NCBI RefSeq assembly: GCF_934294775.1 | Contig: NZ_CAKRAH010000006.1 | Location: forward strand, 1 to 64,000 | From: an uncultured Dorea sp. | GTDB taxonomy: Bacteria > Bacillota > Clostridia > Lachnospirales > Lachnospiraceae | Direction: 5' to 3' | DNA length: 64,000 nt | Shown here: positions 18,437 to 26,926 of the stretch, one piece after another | Layout: every line of letters begins with the position of its first letter | Position numbering within the stretch: position 1 is the stretch's first letter | The notes under the pieces: model-generated | What the model was told of the DNA's origin: nothing | Database searches by the model: none | Seen by the model: the letters and a program-made list of their open reading frames with translations, nothing else | Translations under genes and position numbers: made by a program

Positions 18437-19681
18437 TTAATTATTTTCGTGTTCAGCTTCTGATCTTCTTAAGATATCATAAACATCAGCTTCACCGTCA
18501 AGTGCTACATAGAGCACCTGTTTTGGATGTGGTGCACTTTCCTGTTCGTTTCCATCTTCATCTACAATCTTTTCTACTTTTACTTCTACATTTCTGCCAT
18601 CTGGTTTCATAATCTCGATGGCTTCTCCTACAGAGAATTTATTTCTCTGTTCAATACGGTACATCCCGTCTTTGATTTCTCCGATGATTCCAAGGTAGGT
18701 GTACTCTTTAATATACGTATTACTGTCATAAATCTGGCTTTCTTCGCTTGGTTTTCCAAAGTAGAATCCCGTTGTAAACTGACGATAGGTACAGTTCGAA
18801 ATCTGGTCTTTGTACCATGGCATATTTGCCTCATATTTTTTCGGATCTTCCAGATAATCATCAATTGCTTTTCTGTACGTTCTCGCTACTGTTGCTACGT
18901 AAAGTGCTGTTTTCATACGGCCTTCAATCTTGAAACTGTCAATTCCCGCATCGATCATCTCCGGAATATGCTCGATCATACAGAGATCCTTTGAGTTAAA
19001 AATATAAGTTCCTCTTTCATTTTCATATACCGGCATATACTCACCCGGTCTCGTCTCTTCTACTACAGAATATTTCCAGCGGCACGGATGTGTACAGGCA
19101 CCCTGGTTAGCATCTCTTGCGGTAAAGAAATTACTCAGAAGACATCTTCCGGAATAAGAAATGCACATTGCTCCATGTATGAAACTTTCAATCTCCATAT
19201 CCTCCGGAATGTGTGCACGGATTTCTTTGATCTCTTTTAAAGAAAGTTCTCTGGCTGTTACTACCCTTTTCGCGCCCAGATTCCACCAGAAATTAAACGT
19301 ACCATAGTTGGTATTATTAGCCTGTGTACTGACATGTCTTTCTATCTCCGGACAGATTTCTTTGGCAAGCATGAAAATTGCCGGATCTGCGATGATCAAC
19401 GCATCCGGGGCAATTTCTTTTAATTCTTTTAAATACTCTGCTGCACCTTGAAGATCGTCATTATGTGCAAGAATATTGACGGTTACATGTACTCTCGCCC
19501 CATGCTCATGTGCGAAACGCACACCTTCTTTCATATCCTCCATTGAGAAGTTCTTCGCCTTGGCTCTCAGTCCAAATGCCTCTCCTCCGATATATACTGC
19601 ATCCGCACCAAACATAACGGCCGTCTTTAACACTTCCAGACTGCTCGCTGGTATTAATAATTCTGGATGTCTGTTTCTCAT
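18437..19681 (-). CDS. trhP: Peptidase U32 family protein, TrhP-type tRNA hydroxylation factor
   Basis: A 414-residue U32 protein of the YrrO/YegQ size class. It shows STQANNTNYGTFNFW, the U32 signature near residue 170 (FIHGAMCISYSGRCLLSNF), and four conserved cysteines in that region and in ACTHPCRW that fit an Fe-S or metal site. Despite the name, B. subtilis YrrN/YrrO (TrhP) are needed for prephenate-dependent 5-hydroxyuridine at tRNA position 34. The neighbouring gene is the matching methyltransferase TrmR, which supports that role over a protease role. Start at ATG 19681, with AAAAGGAG eight bases upstream. Confidence 0.88.
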   Translation of the reverse strand: MRNRHPELLIPASSLEVLKTAVMFGADAVYIGGEAFGLRAKAKNFSMEDMKEGVRFAHEHGARVHVTVNILAHNDDLQGAAEYLKELKEIAPDALIIADPAIFMLAKEICPEIERHVSTQANNTNYGTFNFWWNLGAKRVVTARELSLKEIKEIRAHIPEDMEIESFIHGAMCISYSGRCLLSNFFTARDANQGACTHPCRWKYSVVEETRPGEYMPVYENERGTYIFNSKDLCMIEHIPEMIDAGIDSFKIEGRMKTALYVATVARTYRKAIDDYLEDPKKYEANMPWYKDQISNCTYRQFTTGFYFGKPSEESQIYDSNTYIKEYTYLGIIGEIKDGMYRIEQRNKFSVGEAIEIMKPDGRNVEVKVEKIVDEDGNEQESAPHPKQVLYVALDGEADVYDILRRSEAEHENN

Positions 19682-19743
19682 CACCTGTTCTCCTTTTCTA
19701 TGTGTTTATTTTTTTGATTGCGTTGTTTGTTCTTTATACTTCT

Positions 19744-20397
19744 TTATACTTCTTTTTTCTTCTTTATACTAAGTGCCACACCATCTCCAAGTGGAATAAT
19801 GGATGTCTCCAGCACATCACTATGTTTTAATTCATATAAATATTCCCGCATCCGGCTATGAATGGTCCTGTTTCTTCTTTCTACTGCAAATCTGGATTCT
19901 ATGATATCTCCATCTTGCAGTACATTATCAGACATCAGTATTCCGCCTTCGGAAAGCAGTCTTACTGCTTCTGGCATATAATGAATATACTGCCCTTTTG
20001 CAGCATCCATAAATATAAAATCATACGGACCTTCCAGAGTTTTCATAACTTCCAGTGCATCACCTTCTATCAACGTTATCTTTTCTTCTTTTCCTGCACG
20101 TTTGAAATTATTTCTTGCGATTGGAATTCTCTTTTCATAATTTTCAATGGTTGTGATATGACTGTCTTCCGGCAGGTATTCACTCATTAAAATAGCGGAA
20201 AATCCGACTGCTGTTCCAACCTCCAGCACTCTGGCCGGTCTGTTCATCAGCATCATAACTTTCAGAAAGCTCTGCGTCTCCTTCCGGATGATCGGCACAT
20301 AACTGTCCAGTGCTTCCTGTTCAATCTCTTCGATCACAGGATTCTCCGGTCTTTCCAGAGACCGGATGTATGTGACCATACGTTCATCTACAATCAT
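19744..20397 (-). CDS. trmR: tRNA 5-hydroxyuridine methyltransferase TrmR (YrrM-type O-methyltransferase)
   Basis: A 217-residue class I SAM-dependent O-methyltransferase, the same length as B. subtilis TrmR as I recall it. Motif I is VLEVGTAVGFSAI. It is followed by ITTIENYEKRIPIARNNF and DFIFMDAAKGQY, the metal-binding region of the family-3 O-methyltransferases. It would convert 5-hydroxyuridine to 5-methoxyuridine at tRNA position 34. The ATG at 20397 has GAGGAG nine bases upstream; the longer frame from 20556 runs back through a hairpin and is not used. It pairs with trhP downstream, as in Bacillus yrrMNO. Confidence 0.9.
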   Translation of the reverse strand: MIVDERMVTYIRSLERPENPVIEEIEQEALDSYVPIIRKETQSFLKVMMLMNRPARVLEVGTAVGFSAILMSEYLPEDSHITTIENYEKRIPIARNNFKRAGKEEKITLIEGDALEVMKTLEGPYDFIFMDAAKGQYIHYMPEAVRLLSEGGILMSDNVLQDGDIIESRFAVERRNRTIHSRMREYLYELKHSDVLETSIIPLGDGVALSIKKKKEV

Positions 20398-20511
20398 ACT
20401 ATATATCTCCTCATGCTTAGCTGTCTTATAGAAAACCTTTTGCCCGGCAACTTCTCTTGCATGCTTTGGCATCTGCGGGATCTGCCACTGGCAGCTCCTT
20501 ACGAATGCATG

Positions 20512-20592
20512 GCAATAAAAAGGAGCCACATATTGTACATCCCCGGCTCCGCTCATTACGTTCGAAGTCGCTTTTTGTACAATGTGCGGCTC
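20512..20592 (-). terminator. Long hairpin terminator after rnj
   Basis: A 16-base stem (20523-20538 with 20577-20592, 14 of 16 pairs) has a 38-base loop and is followed on the minus strand by CTTTTTATT. Between it and the rnj stop lie two smaller hairpins, one with GAAGCT arms around 20610-20630 and one with GGAA-CTG / CAGTTCC arms around 20632-20660. The array fills the 275-base gap before trmR, in which I see no gene. Confidence 0.65.
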
Positions 20593-20672
20593 ATCATTCT
20601 CTGTCCGAAGCTTTTTACAACAGCTTCTCTTTTTTGCGGAACTGCATTGTAACAGTTTCCCTTATGCTATCT

Positions 20673-22340
20673 TTATACATCCATGATAATCGGAAGTATC
20701 ATTGGTCTTCTCTTTGTACGTTTCCAAATGAAGTCATTCATCGTATCACGGATTACAAGCTTAATTTTACTCCAGTCAGCATTACGCTGATGTGTCAGGC
20801 AATCTTCCACTGCTTCTGTCAGTACTTTTCTTGCTTCTTCCATCAGACTCTCAGATTCTCTGACATAAACAAATCCACGGGATACAATATCCGGACCTGC
20901 AAGGAGCTGATTGCTTCCTTTTTCCAGTGTCAGTACTACGATCATAATACCATCTTCTGCCAGATGCTGTCTGTCGCGAAGTACGATATTTCCTACGTCC
21001 CCTACTCCAAGACCATCTACAAGGATTTCTCCTGTATGCACATTATCTACTACCTTCGCCTCTTTGTCGCTGAGTTCCAGTACGTTACCAGATTTCAAGA
21101 TGAAGATATTCTCTTTTGGAATGCCAAGCATCTTGGCAATTCCCGCATTGGCCTTCAGATGACGATATTCACCATGCACCGGAATTGCATATTTCGGTTT
21201 TACCAGTGAATAGATCAGTTTCAGTTCTTCCTGACATGCATGACCGGATACGTGTGCATCCTGGAAGATTACATTCGCACCTTTTGCTGTCAGTTCATTG
21301 ATTACTTTTGATACAGATTTTTCATTACCCGGAATTGGATTCGAGCTGAAGATAATCGTATCACCTGGCATGATTGTTACTTTTTTGTGCACATCCGCCG
21401 CCATACGTGACAGTGCTGCCATAGACTCTCCCTGACTTCCTGTTGTAATCAGGACAGTCTTCTCCGGCGGATAATTCTTAAGCTGATCAATCTCGATCAG
21501 TGTCTTATCTGGTACGTTCAGATATCCCAGTTCCTGTGCCACCTGGATAATATTTACCATACTGCGGCCTTCTACCACAACCTTACGGTCATATTTGCAT
21601 GCAGTATTAATAATCTGCTGTACACGGTCCACATTTGATGCAAATGTAGCGATGATAATTCTGGTATCTTTATGTTCTGCAAATATGTGATCAAATGTGA
21701 TACCTACCGTGCGTTCCGACTGCGTAAATCCCGGTCTTTCTGCATTGGTACTGTCTGACATAAGCGCCAGAACGCCTTTTTTACCAATCTCTGCAAATCT
21801 CTGCAGATCAATCGCATCTCCATATACCGGTGTATAATCTACTTTAAAGTCTCCCGTATGCACTACAATACCAGCTGGTGAATAGATTGCCAGTGCTGCT
21901 GCATCCTGGATACTATGGTTTGTCTTAATAAATTCGATACGGAACTGTCCAAGATTAATAGACTGACCGTGTCTTACCACTTTTCTTCTAGTACTGCGGA
22001 GTAAGTTATGCTCCGTCAGTTTCTTTTCGATGATCCCCATCGTAAGCTTTGTCGCATAGATAGGAAGGTTCAATTCCCTCAGAACATAAGGAAGTGCCCC
22101 GATGTGGTCTTCATGTCCGTGAGTAATAATGAATCCTTTTACTTTCTGGATATTATCTTTCAGATAAGTGACATCCGGAATAACAAGATCGATTCCAAGC
22201 ATATCTTCCTCCGGGAAAGACAATCCACAGTCAACAACAATAATACTGTCTTCATACTCAAAAGCTGTGATGTTCATTCCGATCTTTTCCAGACCTCCGA
22301 GTGGAATGATACGCATTTTTCCATTGTTTTCTCTTTTCAA
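20673..22340 (-). CDS. rnj: Ribonuclease J
   Basis: A 555-residue metallo-beta-lactamase/beta-CASP nuclease of normal length. The metal-binding motif reads THGHEDHIGALPYVL, with HTGDFKVD, the beta-CASP domain motifs, and PVHGEYRHL near the C-terminal side. RNase J has endo- and 5'-3' exonuclease activity and is central to mRNA turnover and rRNA maturation in Firmicutes. There is a single copy in this window, so J1 versus J2 cannot be told. It lies 46 bases downstream of the Fur-family gene and may be read from the ireB promoter. Confidence 0.96.
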   Translation of the reverse strand: MKRENNGKMRIIPLGGLEKIGMNITAFEYEDSIIVVDCGLSFPEEDMLGIDLVIPDVTYLKDNIQKVKGFIITHGHEDHIGALPYVLRELNLPIYATKLTMGIIEKKLTEHNLLRSTRRKVVRHGQSINLGQFRIEFIKTNHSIQDAAALAIYSPAGIVVHTGDFKVDYTPVYGDAIDLQRFAEIGKKGVLALMSDSTNAERPGFTQSERTVGITFDHIFAEHKDTRIIIATFASNVDRVQQIINTACKYDRKVVVEGRSMVNIIQVAQELGYLNVPDKTLIEIDQLKNYPPEKTVLITTGSQGESMAALSRMAADVHKKVTIMPGDTIIFSSNPIPGNEKSVSKVINELTAKGANVIFQDAHVSGHACQEELKLIYSLVKPKYAIPVHGEYRHLKANAGIAKMLGIPKENIFILKSGNVLELSDKEAKVVDNVHTGEILVDGLGVGDVGNIVLRDRQHLAEDGIMIVVLTLEKGSNQLLAGPDIVSRGFVYVRESESLMEEARKVLTEAVEDCLTHQRNADWSKIKLVIRDTMNDFIWKRTKRRPMILPIIMDV

Positions 22341-22386
22341 AATTACACCTCCACGTGCTTGCCGGTTACTGTTTGCACAATAACAC

Positions 22387-22854
22387 TTACCGTACTATTT
22401 TTCTGCCTCTTTTTTGGCATTCTTTGCACTGTCCATAGAACTTTAATTCATGGTCCAACACGTGAAACCCCGTTGTCTCTTCGATCTTATTCTCCAAATC
22501 CTCCAGCAAATCATCCTTAAAAGGGATAATCTTTCCACACGTCCTGCATATCAAATGATGATGATGATGTCTTTCTTCTCCATCGAAAAATTCTCCAATC
22601 TCATAACGTGCACATCCATCATCAAGACTGATACGGTCCACCAATTGCATTTCCAGTAACAGCTGTACTGTCCGATAAATTGTTGCCAGTCCAATTTCCG
22701 GATAATCTTCTTTTACTAATTCATAAATATCTTCTGCAGTCAAATGCTTATCGCGATGATCTGCAAGGACCTCCAGTACTAATATACGCTGGTTCGTAAC
22801 CTTCAATCCCTTTTCTCTCAGCATTTCTTTAAATTTCTCTTTACTGATAGACAT
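22387..22854 (-). CDS. Fur-family metal- or peroxide-responsive repressor
   Basis: A 155-residue Fur-family regulator with a winged helix at about 15-85 (LTAEDIYELVKEDYPEIGLATIYRTVQLL). The C-terminal dimer domain carries a run of five His (ERHHHHHLICRTCGKI) and the CxxC pairs CRTC and CKEC for structural zinc. Fur, Zur and PerR cannot be separated by eye. The ATG at 22854 has GAAAGG upstream; the TTG six codons earlier is not needed. It follows the DUF1292 gene, part of the conserved ireB-ruvX-yrzB cluster. Confidence 0.92.
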   Translation of the reverse strand: MSISKEKFKEMLREKGLKVTNQRILVLEVLADHRDKHLTAEDIYELVKEDYPEIGLATIYRTVQLLLEMQLVDRISLDDGCARYEIGEFFDGEERHHHHHLICRTCGKIIPFKDDLLEDLENKIEETTGFHVLDHELKFYGQCKECQKRGRKIVR

Positions 22855-22861
22855 TCTAAAA

Positions 22862-23122
22862 CTACCTTTCAATATCTACATCTTCAAGCAGTTCTTCAAA
22901 TACTTTTAAAATTACAGAAAGTTCTACATCATCTTCAACAATTTCATATACACTTTCTGTCTGACTTTCTCCTGATGTATCCTTTAAAATCAGACACTCT
23001 GCATCATCTTCTTCCGAATCTGTAACCAGAATATAAGACACACCATTTACTTTCGTCTGTTCAAGTACATAAAAATCTACTTCTTCATCCATCTCTTCGG
23101 ACATGAATTTAATCTTTTCCAT
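22862..23122 (-). CDS. DUF1292 protein (YrzB-like)
   Basis: An 86-residue acidic protein with the DUF1292 pattern (YVLEQTKVNGVSYILVTDSEEDDAECLILKD split across two strands). Its function is unknown. It always travels with ireB and ruvX in Firmicutes. The ATG directly follows the ruvX stop, and the ribosome binding site GAGGTGG lies inside the end of ruvX, so the genes are translationally coupled. Confidence 0.9.
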   Translation of the reverse strand: MEKIKFMSEEMDEEVDFYVLEQTKVNGVSYILVTDSEEDDAECLILKDTSGESQTESVYEIVEDDVELSVILKVFEELLEDVDIER

Positions 23123-23569
23123 CTATTCCACCTCTGTTATCCCCGGCGAATTTGAAATCGAGTCCAGATACCCCTGCAGTATAAAAACAGCCGCAATCTT
23201 ATCGATATACTTCTTGCGTTCTTCTCGCCTTACTTTATTCTCAATTAAAGTCCGTTCCGCTTCTATTGTAGTCAGACGCTCGTCCCACATCACGACCTCA
23301 AGGCCGGTCCGTCGTTTTAACATCTCTCCAAATGCAATTGATTTCTCCGCACGATCTCCGATATCATTATTCATATGCTTCGGAAGACCAAGAACAATTT
23401 TTGTCACTTCATACTCCGCAATCAGTGCCTCAATACGTGCACATGTTTTCCGGAGTTTGTTCTCGTCCTTTCTGCATATTGTCTCTACCGCCTGTGCAGT
23501 GATTCCCAACGGATCACTGACTGCGACTCCTACCGTCTTTGATCCATAATCGAGTCCCATGATTCTCAT
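23123..23569 (-). CDS. ruvX: RuvX (YqgF) RNase H-fold nuclease
   Basis: A 148-residue RNase H-fold protein starting [19 protein letters not shown], with [11 protein letters not shown] and [11 protein letters not shown] containing the conserved acidic residues. It acts in the 5' end maturation of 16S rRNA and has been proposed as a Holliday junction resolvase. The ATG at 23569 overlaps the end of ireB, which explains why the longer frame from 23584 appears open. Confidence 0.93.
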   Translation of the reverse strand: MRIMGLDYGSKTVGVAVSDPLGITAQAVETICRKDENKLRKTCARIEALIAEYEVTKIVLGLPKHMNNDIGDRAEKSIAFGEMLKRRTGLEVVMWDERLTTIEAERTLIENKVRREERKKYIDKIAAVFILQGYLDSISNSPGITEVE

Positions 23570-23571
23570 AA

Positions 23572-23838
23572 TTATGATTCCCATCCATTATGCTCAATAT
23601 ACGTTTTGAGCATCTCTTCTACCAGTTCATCTCTTTCCATCTTCATGATCAGGCTTCTTGCACCATTATGGCTTGTAATATAAGTAGGATCTCCGGACAT
23701 AATATATCCAACAATCTGGTTGACCGGATTATAACCTTTTTCGCTTAATGCTTTATATACAATCTCAAGAATGTCTCTTGCTTTAATCTGTGGCCCGCTT
23801 TCTACCTGAAAAAACTGGGTATTTGTCATATCCTTCAT
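23572..23838 (-). CDS. ireB: IreB family regulatory phosphoprotein (UPF0297/YrzL)
   Basis: An 88-residue protein with the family sequence [35 protein letters not shown] and [14 protein letters not shown]. In Enterococcus IreB is phosphorylated by the PASTA kinase IreK and tunes cephalosporin tolerance. The ATG at 23838 has GGAGGA ten bases upstream; the TTG at 23856 lies on top of that site. It heads the ireB-ruvX-DUF1292-fur run, an order well conserved in Firmicutes. Confidence 0.93.
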   Translation of the reverse strand: MKDMTNTQFFQVESGPQIKARDILEIVYKALSEKGYNPVNQIVGYIMSGDPTYITSHNGARSLIMKMERDELVEEMLKTYIEHNGWES

Positions 23839-23896
23839 ATTATTCACGTCCTCCAAAAATATTTCATTTTTATTCTACATGATTAAATCTTAAATT

Positions 23897-25210
23897 TCAA
23901 TGCAATATTTGTAAATGGCTTTTAATTTCTACATTTACAAGCTGATTCGTAAGATTATCCGGATTTTTTACACCAATTTTCACATATTCTTTTGTATGTC
24001 CAACCTGGAATTCTTCCCCGTCTCTTATGATTTTTTCCTCGATCAGAACTTCCTGTGTGGTTCCAATAAGCTGCTCTTCATATGCAGCCTGTTTCTTGCG
24101 GTTCAGTTCTAAAAGGACCGCACTTCTCTCTGTTTTGACCGGATCCGGAACCTGGTTATCCATCGCGGCCGCTTTTGTTCCTTCACGTCTGGAATATTTA
24201 AAAATATGTGTTTCATAAAAATCAATTTTGTCTACAAACGCCCTGGATTCTTCAAATTCTTCTTCTGTCTCTCCCGGGAATCCAACAATCACGTCCGTAG
24301 TAAGCGCCGGGTTATGAAAATATTTACGAAGCAGCATACATTTTTCATAATATTCTTCCGCTGTATATCTGCGGTTCATTCTCTTCAGGGTTGCATTACA
24401 TCCGCTCTGCAGGGACAGATGAAAATGCGGACACATCTTTGGAAGCGATGCGATTGTCTTTGCAAATTCTTCTGTGATAATTCTAGGCTCCAGCGATCCC
24501 AGACGGATTCTTTCGATTCCGTCTACTTCATGGATTGCAAGGATCAGTGACAATAAATCATCCCCGCTGTCTACACCATAAGAACTCAAATGAATTCCGG
24601 TCAGTACCACTTCTTTGTATCCGTTTCCTGCCAGCGTGCGCACTTCATCCAGCACACTGTCACGGCTTCTGCTTCTGACTCTTCCTCGTGCAAACGGAAT
24701 AATGCAATAAGAACAGAACTGATTACATCCATCCTGCACTTTTATGTATGCACGGGTGTGTTCTGCTGCCGTACTCAGATGGAGATCTTCATAAGCTTTT
24801 TCATGGTTAATATCAATGATCTCCTGATATGCAGTGTCCTGTTCATCCTGTATACTTCCGGTCTGCATTCGTTCTCTTTCGTAATTTTCAAGAATCTCTA
24901 CGATATTCTGTTTCTTATTATTACCTACCACAATATCGATTCCTTCCGGAAGATCGTCTTTTTTCGCCTGTACATAGCAGCCACAGGCTACAACGATAGA
25001 GTCCGGATTCATCTTTCTTGCACGGTGGAGCATCTGTCTGGACTTGCGGTCTGCCATATTCGTAACCGTGCAGGTATTGATAATGTAGACATCTGCGCCT
25101 TCCTGGAACGGCACGATCTCATAACCATGTCTTACCAGCAATTCCTGCATGGCTTCTGTCTCATACGCATTTACCTTGCAGCCAAGGTTATGCAATGCTA
25201 CTTTTTTCAT
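23897..25210 (-). CDS. mtaB: tRNA t6A37 methylthiotransferase MtaB
   Basis: A 437-residue radical-SAM methylthiotransferase. It shows the N-terminal UPF0004 domain with three cysteines (NLGCKVN, NTCTVT, ACGCYVQ), the radical-SAM CxxxCxxC motif (CNQFCSYCIIPFARGR), and a C-terminal TRAM domain (about 375-435). The N-terminus MKKVALHNLGCKVN and family features favour MtaB over MiaB or RimO. It makes ms2t6A in tRNAs that read ANN codons. AAAGGAATAG precedes the ATG. It ends 40 bases before the ireB cluster. Confidence 0.94.
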   Translation of the reverse strand: MKKVALHNLGCKVNAYETEAMQELLVRHGYEIVPFQEGADVYIINTCTVTNMADRKSRQMLHRARKMNPDSIVVACGCYVQAKKDDLPEGIDIVVGNNKKQNIVEILENYERERMQTGSIQDEQDTAYQEIIDINHEKAYEDLHLSTAAEHTRAYIKVQDGCNQFCSYCIIPFARGRVRSRSRDSVLDEVRTLAGNGYKEVVLTGIHLSSYGVDSGDDLLSLILAIHEVDGIERIRLGSLEPRIITEEFAKTIASLPKMCPHFHLSLQSGCNATLKRMNRRYTAEEYYEKCMLLRKYFHNPALTTDVIVGFPGETEEEFEESRAFVDKIDFYETHIFKYSRREGTKAAAMDNQVPDPVKTERSAVLLELNRKKQAAYEEQLIGTTQEVLIEEKIIRDGEEFQVGHTKEYVKIGVKNPDNLTNQLVNVEIKSHLQILH

Positions 25211-25286
25211 CTATCTATTCCTTTCTTTTTAACACTTTGTTGTAACTTCTAACGAAAATCTTCTGAATTCTTTGGCAATTTGTTTC

Positions 25287-25315
25287 TTGACTTTTCTTCG
25301 TCTGACTCTTAATAT
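25287..25315 (+). promoter_or_regulatory. SigmaA promoter of the HPr-like gene
   Basis: TTGACT (25287-25292), a 17-base spacer and TAATAT (25310-25315), 38 bases before the start codon. It is one of few plus-strand promoters in the window. Confidence 0.75.
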
Positions 25316-25353
25316 ATCTATAGAACAAGAAATGAATCAAGGAGGGTATTCCA

Positions 25354-25587
25354 ATGAAAACAGTAAAGATTTCTTTAAATTCTATCGACAAAGTAAAATC
25401 ATTTGTAAATGACATTACAAAATTTGATTATGATTTTGATCTTGTATCTGGAAGATATGTAATCGATGCAAAATCAATCATGGGAATCTTCAGCTTAGAT
25501 CTTTCTAAACCGATTGATCTTAACATCCACGCTGATGAAAACATGGATGAGATTCTCACAATGTTAAAACCATATCTTTGTGAGTAA
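25354..25587 (+). CDS. HPr-fold protein lacking the phosphocarrier histidine (Crh-like)
   Basis: A 77-residue protein that aligns along its length with HPr. The GLHARPA loop with the active histidine is replaced by NSIDKVKSF, so it cannot carry phosphate from Enzyme I. The HPr-kinase serine region is kept (VIDAKSIMGIFSLDL, Ser41 matching HPr Ser46). This is the same pattern as Bacillus Crh, a regulatory HPr that binds CcpA, although similarity to Crh itself was not tested. AAGGAGGG lies seven bases before the ATG. The gene has its own promoter and terminator and stands divergent from mtaB. Related proteins are common in Lachnospiraceae as far as I recall. Confidence 0.85.
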   Translation: MKTVKISLNSIDKVKSFVNDITKFDYDFDLVSGRYVIDAKSIMGIFSLDLSKPIDLNIHADENMDEILTMLKPYLCE

Positions 25588-25611
25588 TTAATAGTTGTAT
25601 TAACAACTCAG

Positions 25612-25653
25612 AAAAAGGGCTGGCCTTGTTAAGGGTTCAGCCCTCTTTTTTTA
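25612..25653 (+). terminator. Terminator of the HPr-like gene, also usable from the thiI side
   Basis: Stem 25616-25622 / 25638-25644 (AGGGCTG) followed by CTTTTTTT on the plus strand. The minus strand also ends in TTTTT, so it is probably bidirectional. Confidence 0.85.
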
Positions 25654-25665
25654 TACCGAAGTATG

Positions 25666-25696
25666 CAGAAGAACCTGTCACCGGCAGGTTCTTCTG
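25666..25696 (-). terminator. Hairpin after thiI
   Basis: Perfect 12-bp stem 25666-25677 / 25685-25696 with a 7-base loop, 15 bases beyond the thiI stop. No T-run follows directly on either strand, so it may act as a 3' stabiliser ahead of the neighbouring terminator. Confidence 0.55.
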
Positions 25697-25710
25697 TATC
25701 TGTCCTGCTA

Positions 25711-26898
25711 TTATTTTACTTCAATAATCTCTACTGTCTCGATTGCCTGCTTCATCAACTCATCAATTTTTTCATTCAGATTTTCTTCCGAGCGGCGGAT
25801 CACATCGATATTTGGCTTTGTCACCGGATGTTTTGCAACGAATATTGTACAGCAGTCTTCGAACGGCTGGATCGATGTCTCATAAGTATCAATCTTTTCA
25901 GATACATCGACAATTTCCTGCTTGTCAAATCCAATCAACGGACGGTATACCGGCATCGTACATACATCATTGGTTGCTGCAAGACTCTGCATTGTCTGAC
26001 TTGCCACCTGTCCGATACTTTCACCTGTGATCATTCCCAGACATCCGTCTTCTTTTGCAAAATGCTCTGCAATACGCATCATGTATCTTCTCATAATGAT
26101 TGTAAGCTCATCATGTGGACACTGATCATAAATATACAGTTGGATATCTGTAAAGTTCACTACATGCAGCTTAATCGGTCCGGAATATTTTGCAACTTTT
26201 TTCGCAAGGTCTACAACCTTCTGTTTTGCACGCTCGCTTGTATACGGTGGTGCATGAAAATAGGTTGCCTCAAGACTTACTCCTCGTTTGGATACCATGT
26301 ATCCTGCTACCGGACTGTCAATTCCACCGGATAACAGAAGCATTGCAGAACCATTGGTTCCAACCGGCATTCCACCTGCTCCTGGAATGATCTGTGAATA
26401 TACGTAGATTTCATTTCTTACTTCTACATTGACCATTACGTCCGGGTGATGAACATCTACCTTAATTCCACTTTCCGGAAACGCATACAGGATTGCTTCT
26501 CCAAGATCACGGCTGATCTCCATAGAATTCAGCGGATAACTCTTCTTTGCACGTCTGGACTCAACCTTGAATGTAAAGTTCTTATCCGGATACATCTCAT
26601 CCATGTATGCAACAACGTCTTTTTTCAGTTCTTCAAATCCTTTGTCCTCCATACGGACTACCGGACAGATTCCAACAAGACCGAATACCTTTTTCAGATG
26701 TTCTACAGTCTCATCGTAATCATAATCTCCTTCACAGTCCACATAGATTCTGGCCTGTGATTTGTGTACATCAAACTGGCCGTCTACATCTTTTAATGCA
26801 TAGCGCACCTGTCTTACCAGTGCGTCTTCAAATAGATGGCGGTTCTTTCCCTTAATCCCAATCTCTCCATATTTTAATAAAAATGTATGAAATCTCAT
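25711..26898 (-). CDS. thiI: tRNA uridine 4-sulfurtransferase ThiI
   Basis: A 395-residue protein with an N-terminal ferredoxin-like/THUMP region (about 1-165) and a PP-loop ATPase domain opening with LLSGGIDSPVAGYMVSKRG at about 190. It activates U8 of tRNA and inserts sulfur to make 4-thiouridine. It lacks the C-terminal rhodanese domain of the E. coli enzyme, which is normal in Firmicutes, where a dedicated cysteine desulfurase supplies sulfur. That gene lies directly upstream. AAAGGAATC precedes the ATG. Confidence 0.96.
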   Translation of the reverse strand: MRFHTFLLKYGEIGIKGKNRHLFEDALVRQVRYALKDVDGQFDVHKSQARIYVDCEGDYDYDETVEHLKKVFGLVGICPVVRMEDKGFEELKKDVVAYMDEMYPDKNFTFKVESRRAKKSYPLNSMEISRDLGEAILYAFPESGIKVDVHHPDVMVNVEVRNEIYVYSQIIPGAGGMPVGTNGSAMLLLSGGIDSPVAGYMVSKRGVSLEATYFHAPPYTSERAKQKVVDLAKKVAKYSGPIKLHVVNFTDIQLYIYDQCPHDELTIIMRRYMMRIAEHFAKEDGCLGMITGESIGQVASQTMQSLAATNDVCTMPVYRPLIGFDKQEIVDVSEKIDTYETSIQPFEDCCTIFVAKHPVTKPNIDVIRRSEENLNEKIDELMKQAIETVEIIEVK

Positions 26899-26926
26899 CT
26901 TTTGATTCCTTTCTTTATCCTTTTAT

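Noticed and set aside
20457..21209. Long plus-strand open frame of 250 codons over rnj
   Set aside because: It lies opposite a well-conserved RNase J gene, lacks a ribosome binding site and its amino acid composition is rich in Cys, His and Phe as expected for an antisense frame.
22540..22590. Run of five histidines in the Fur-family protein, as in an engineered tag
   Set aside because: His-rich segments before the CxxC are natural in Fur-family proteins, and the gene lies in a conserved native cluster.
25663..26334. Plus-strand open frame of 223 codons over thiI
   Set aside because: It is an antisense shadow of thiI with unlikely composition and no start signal.
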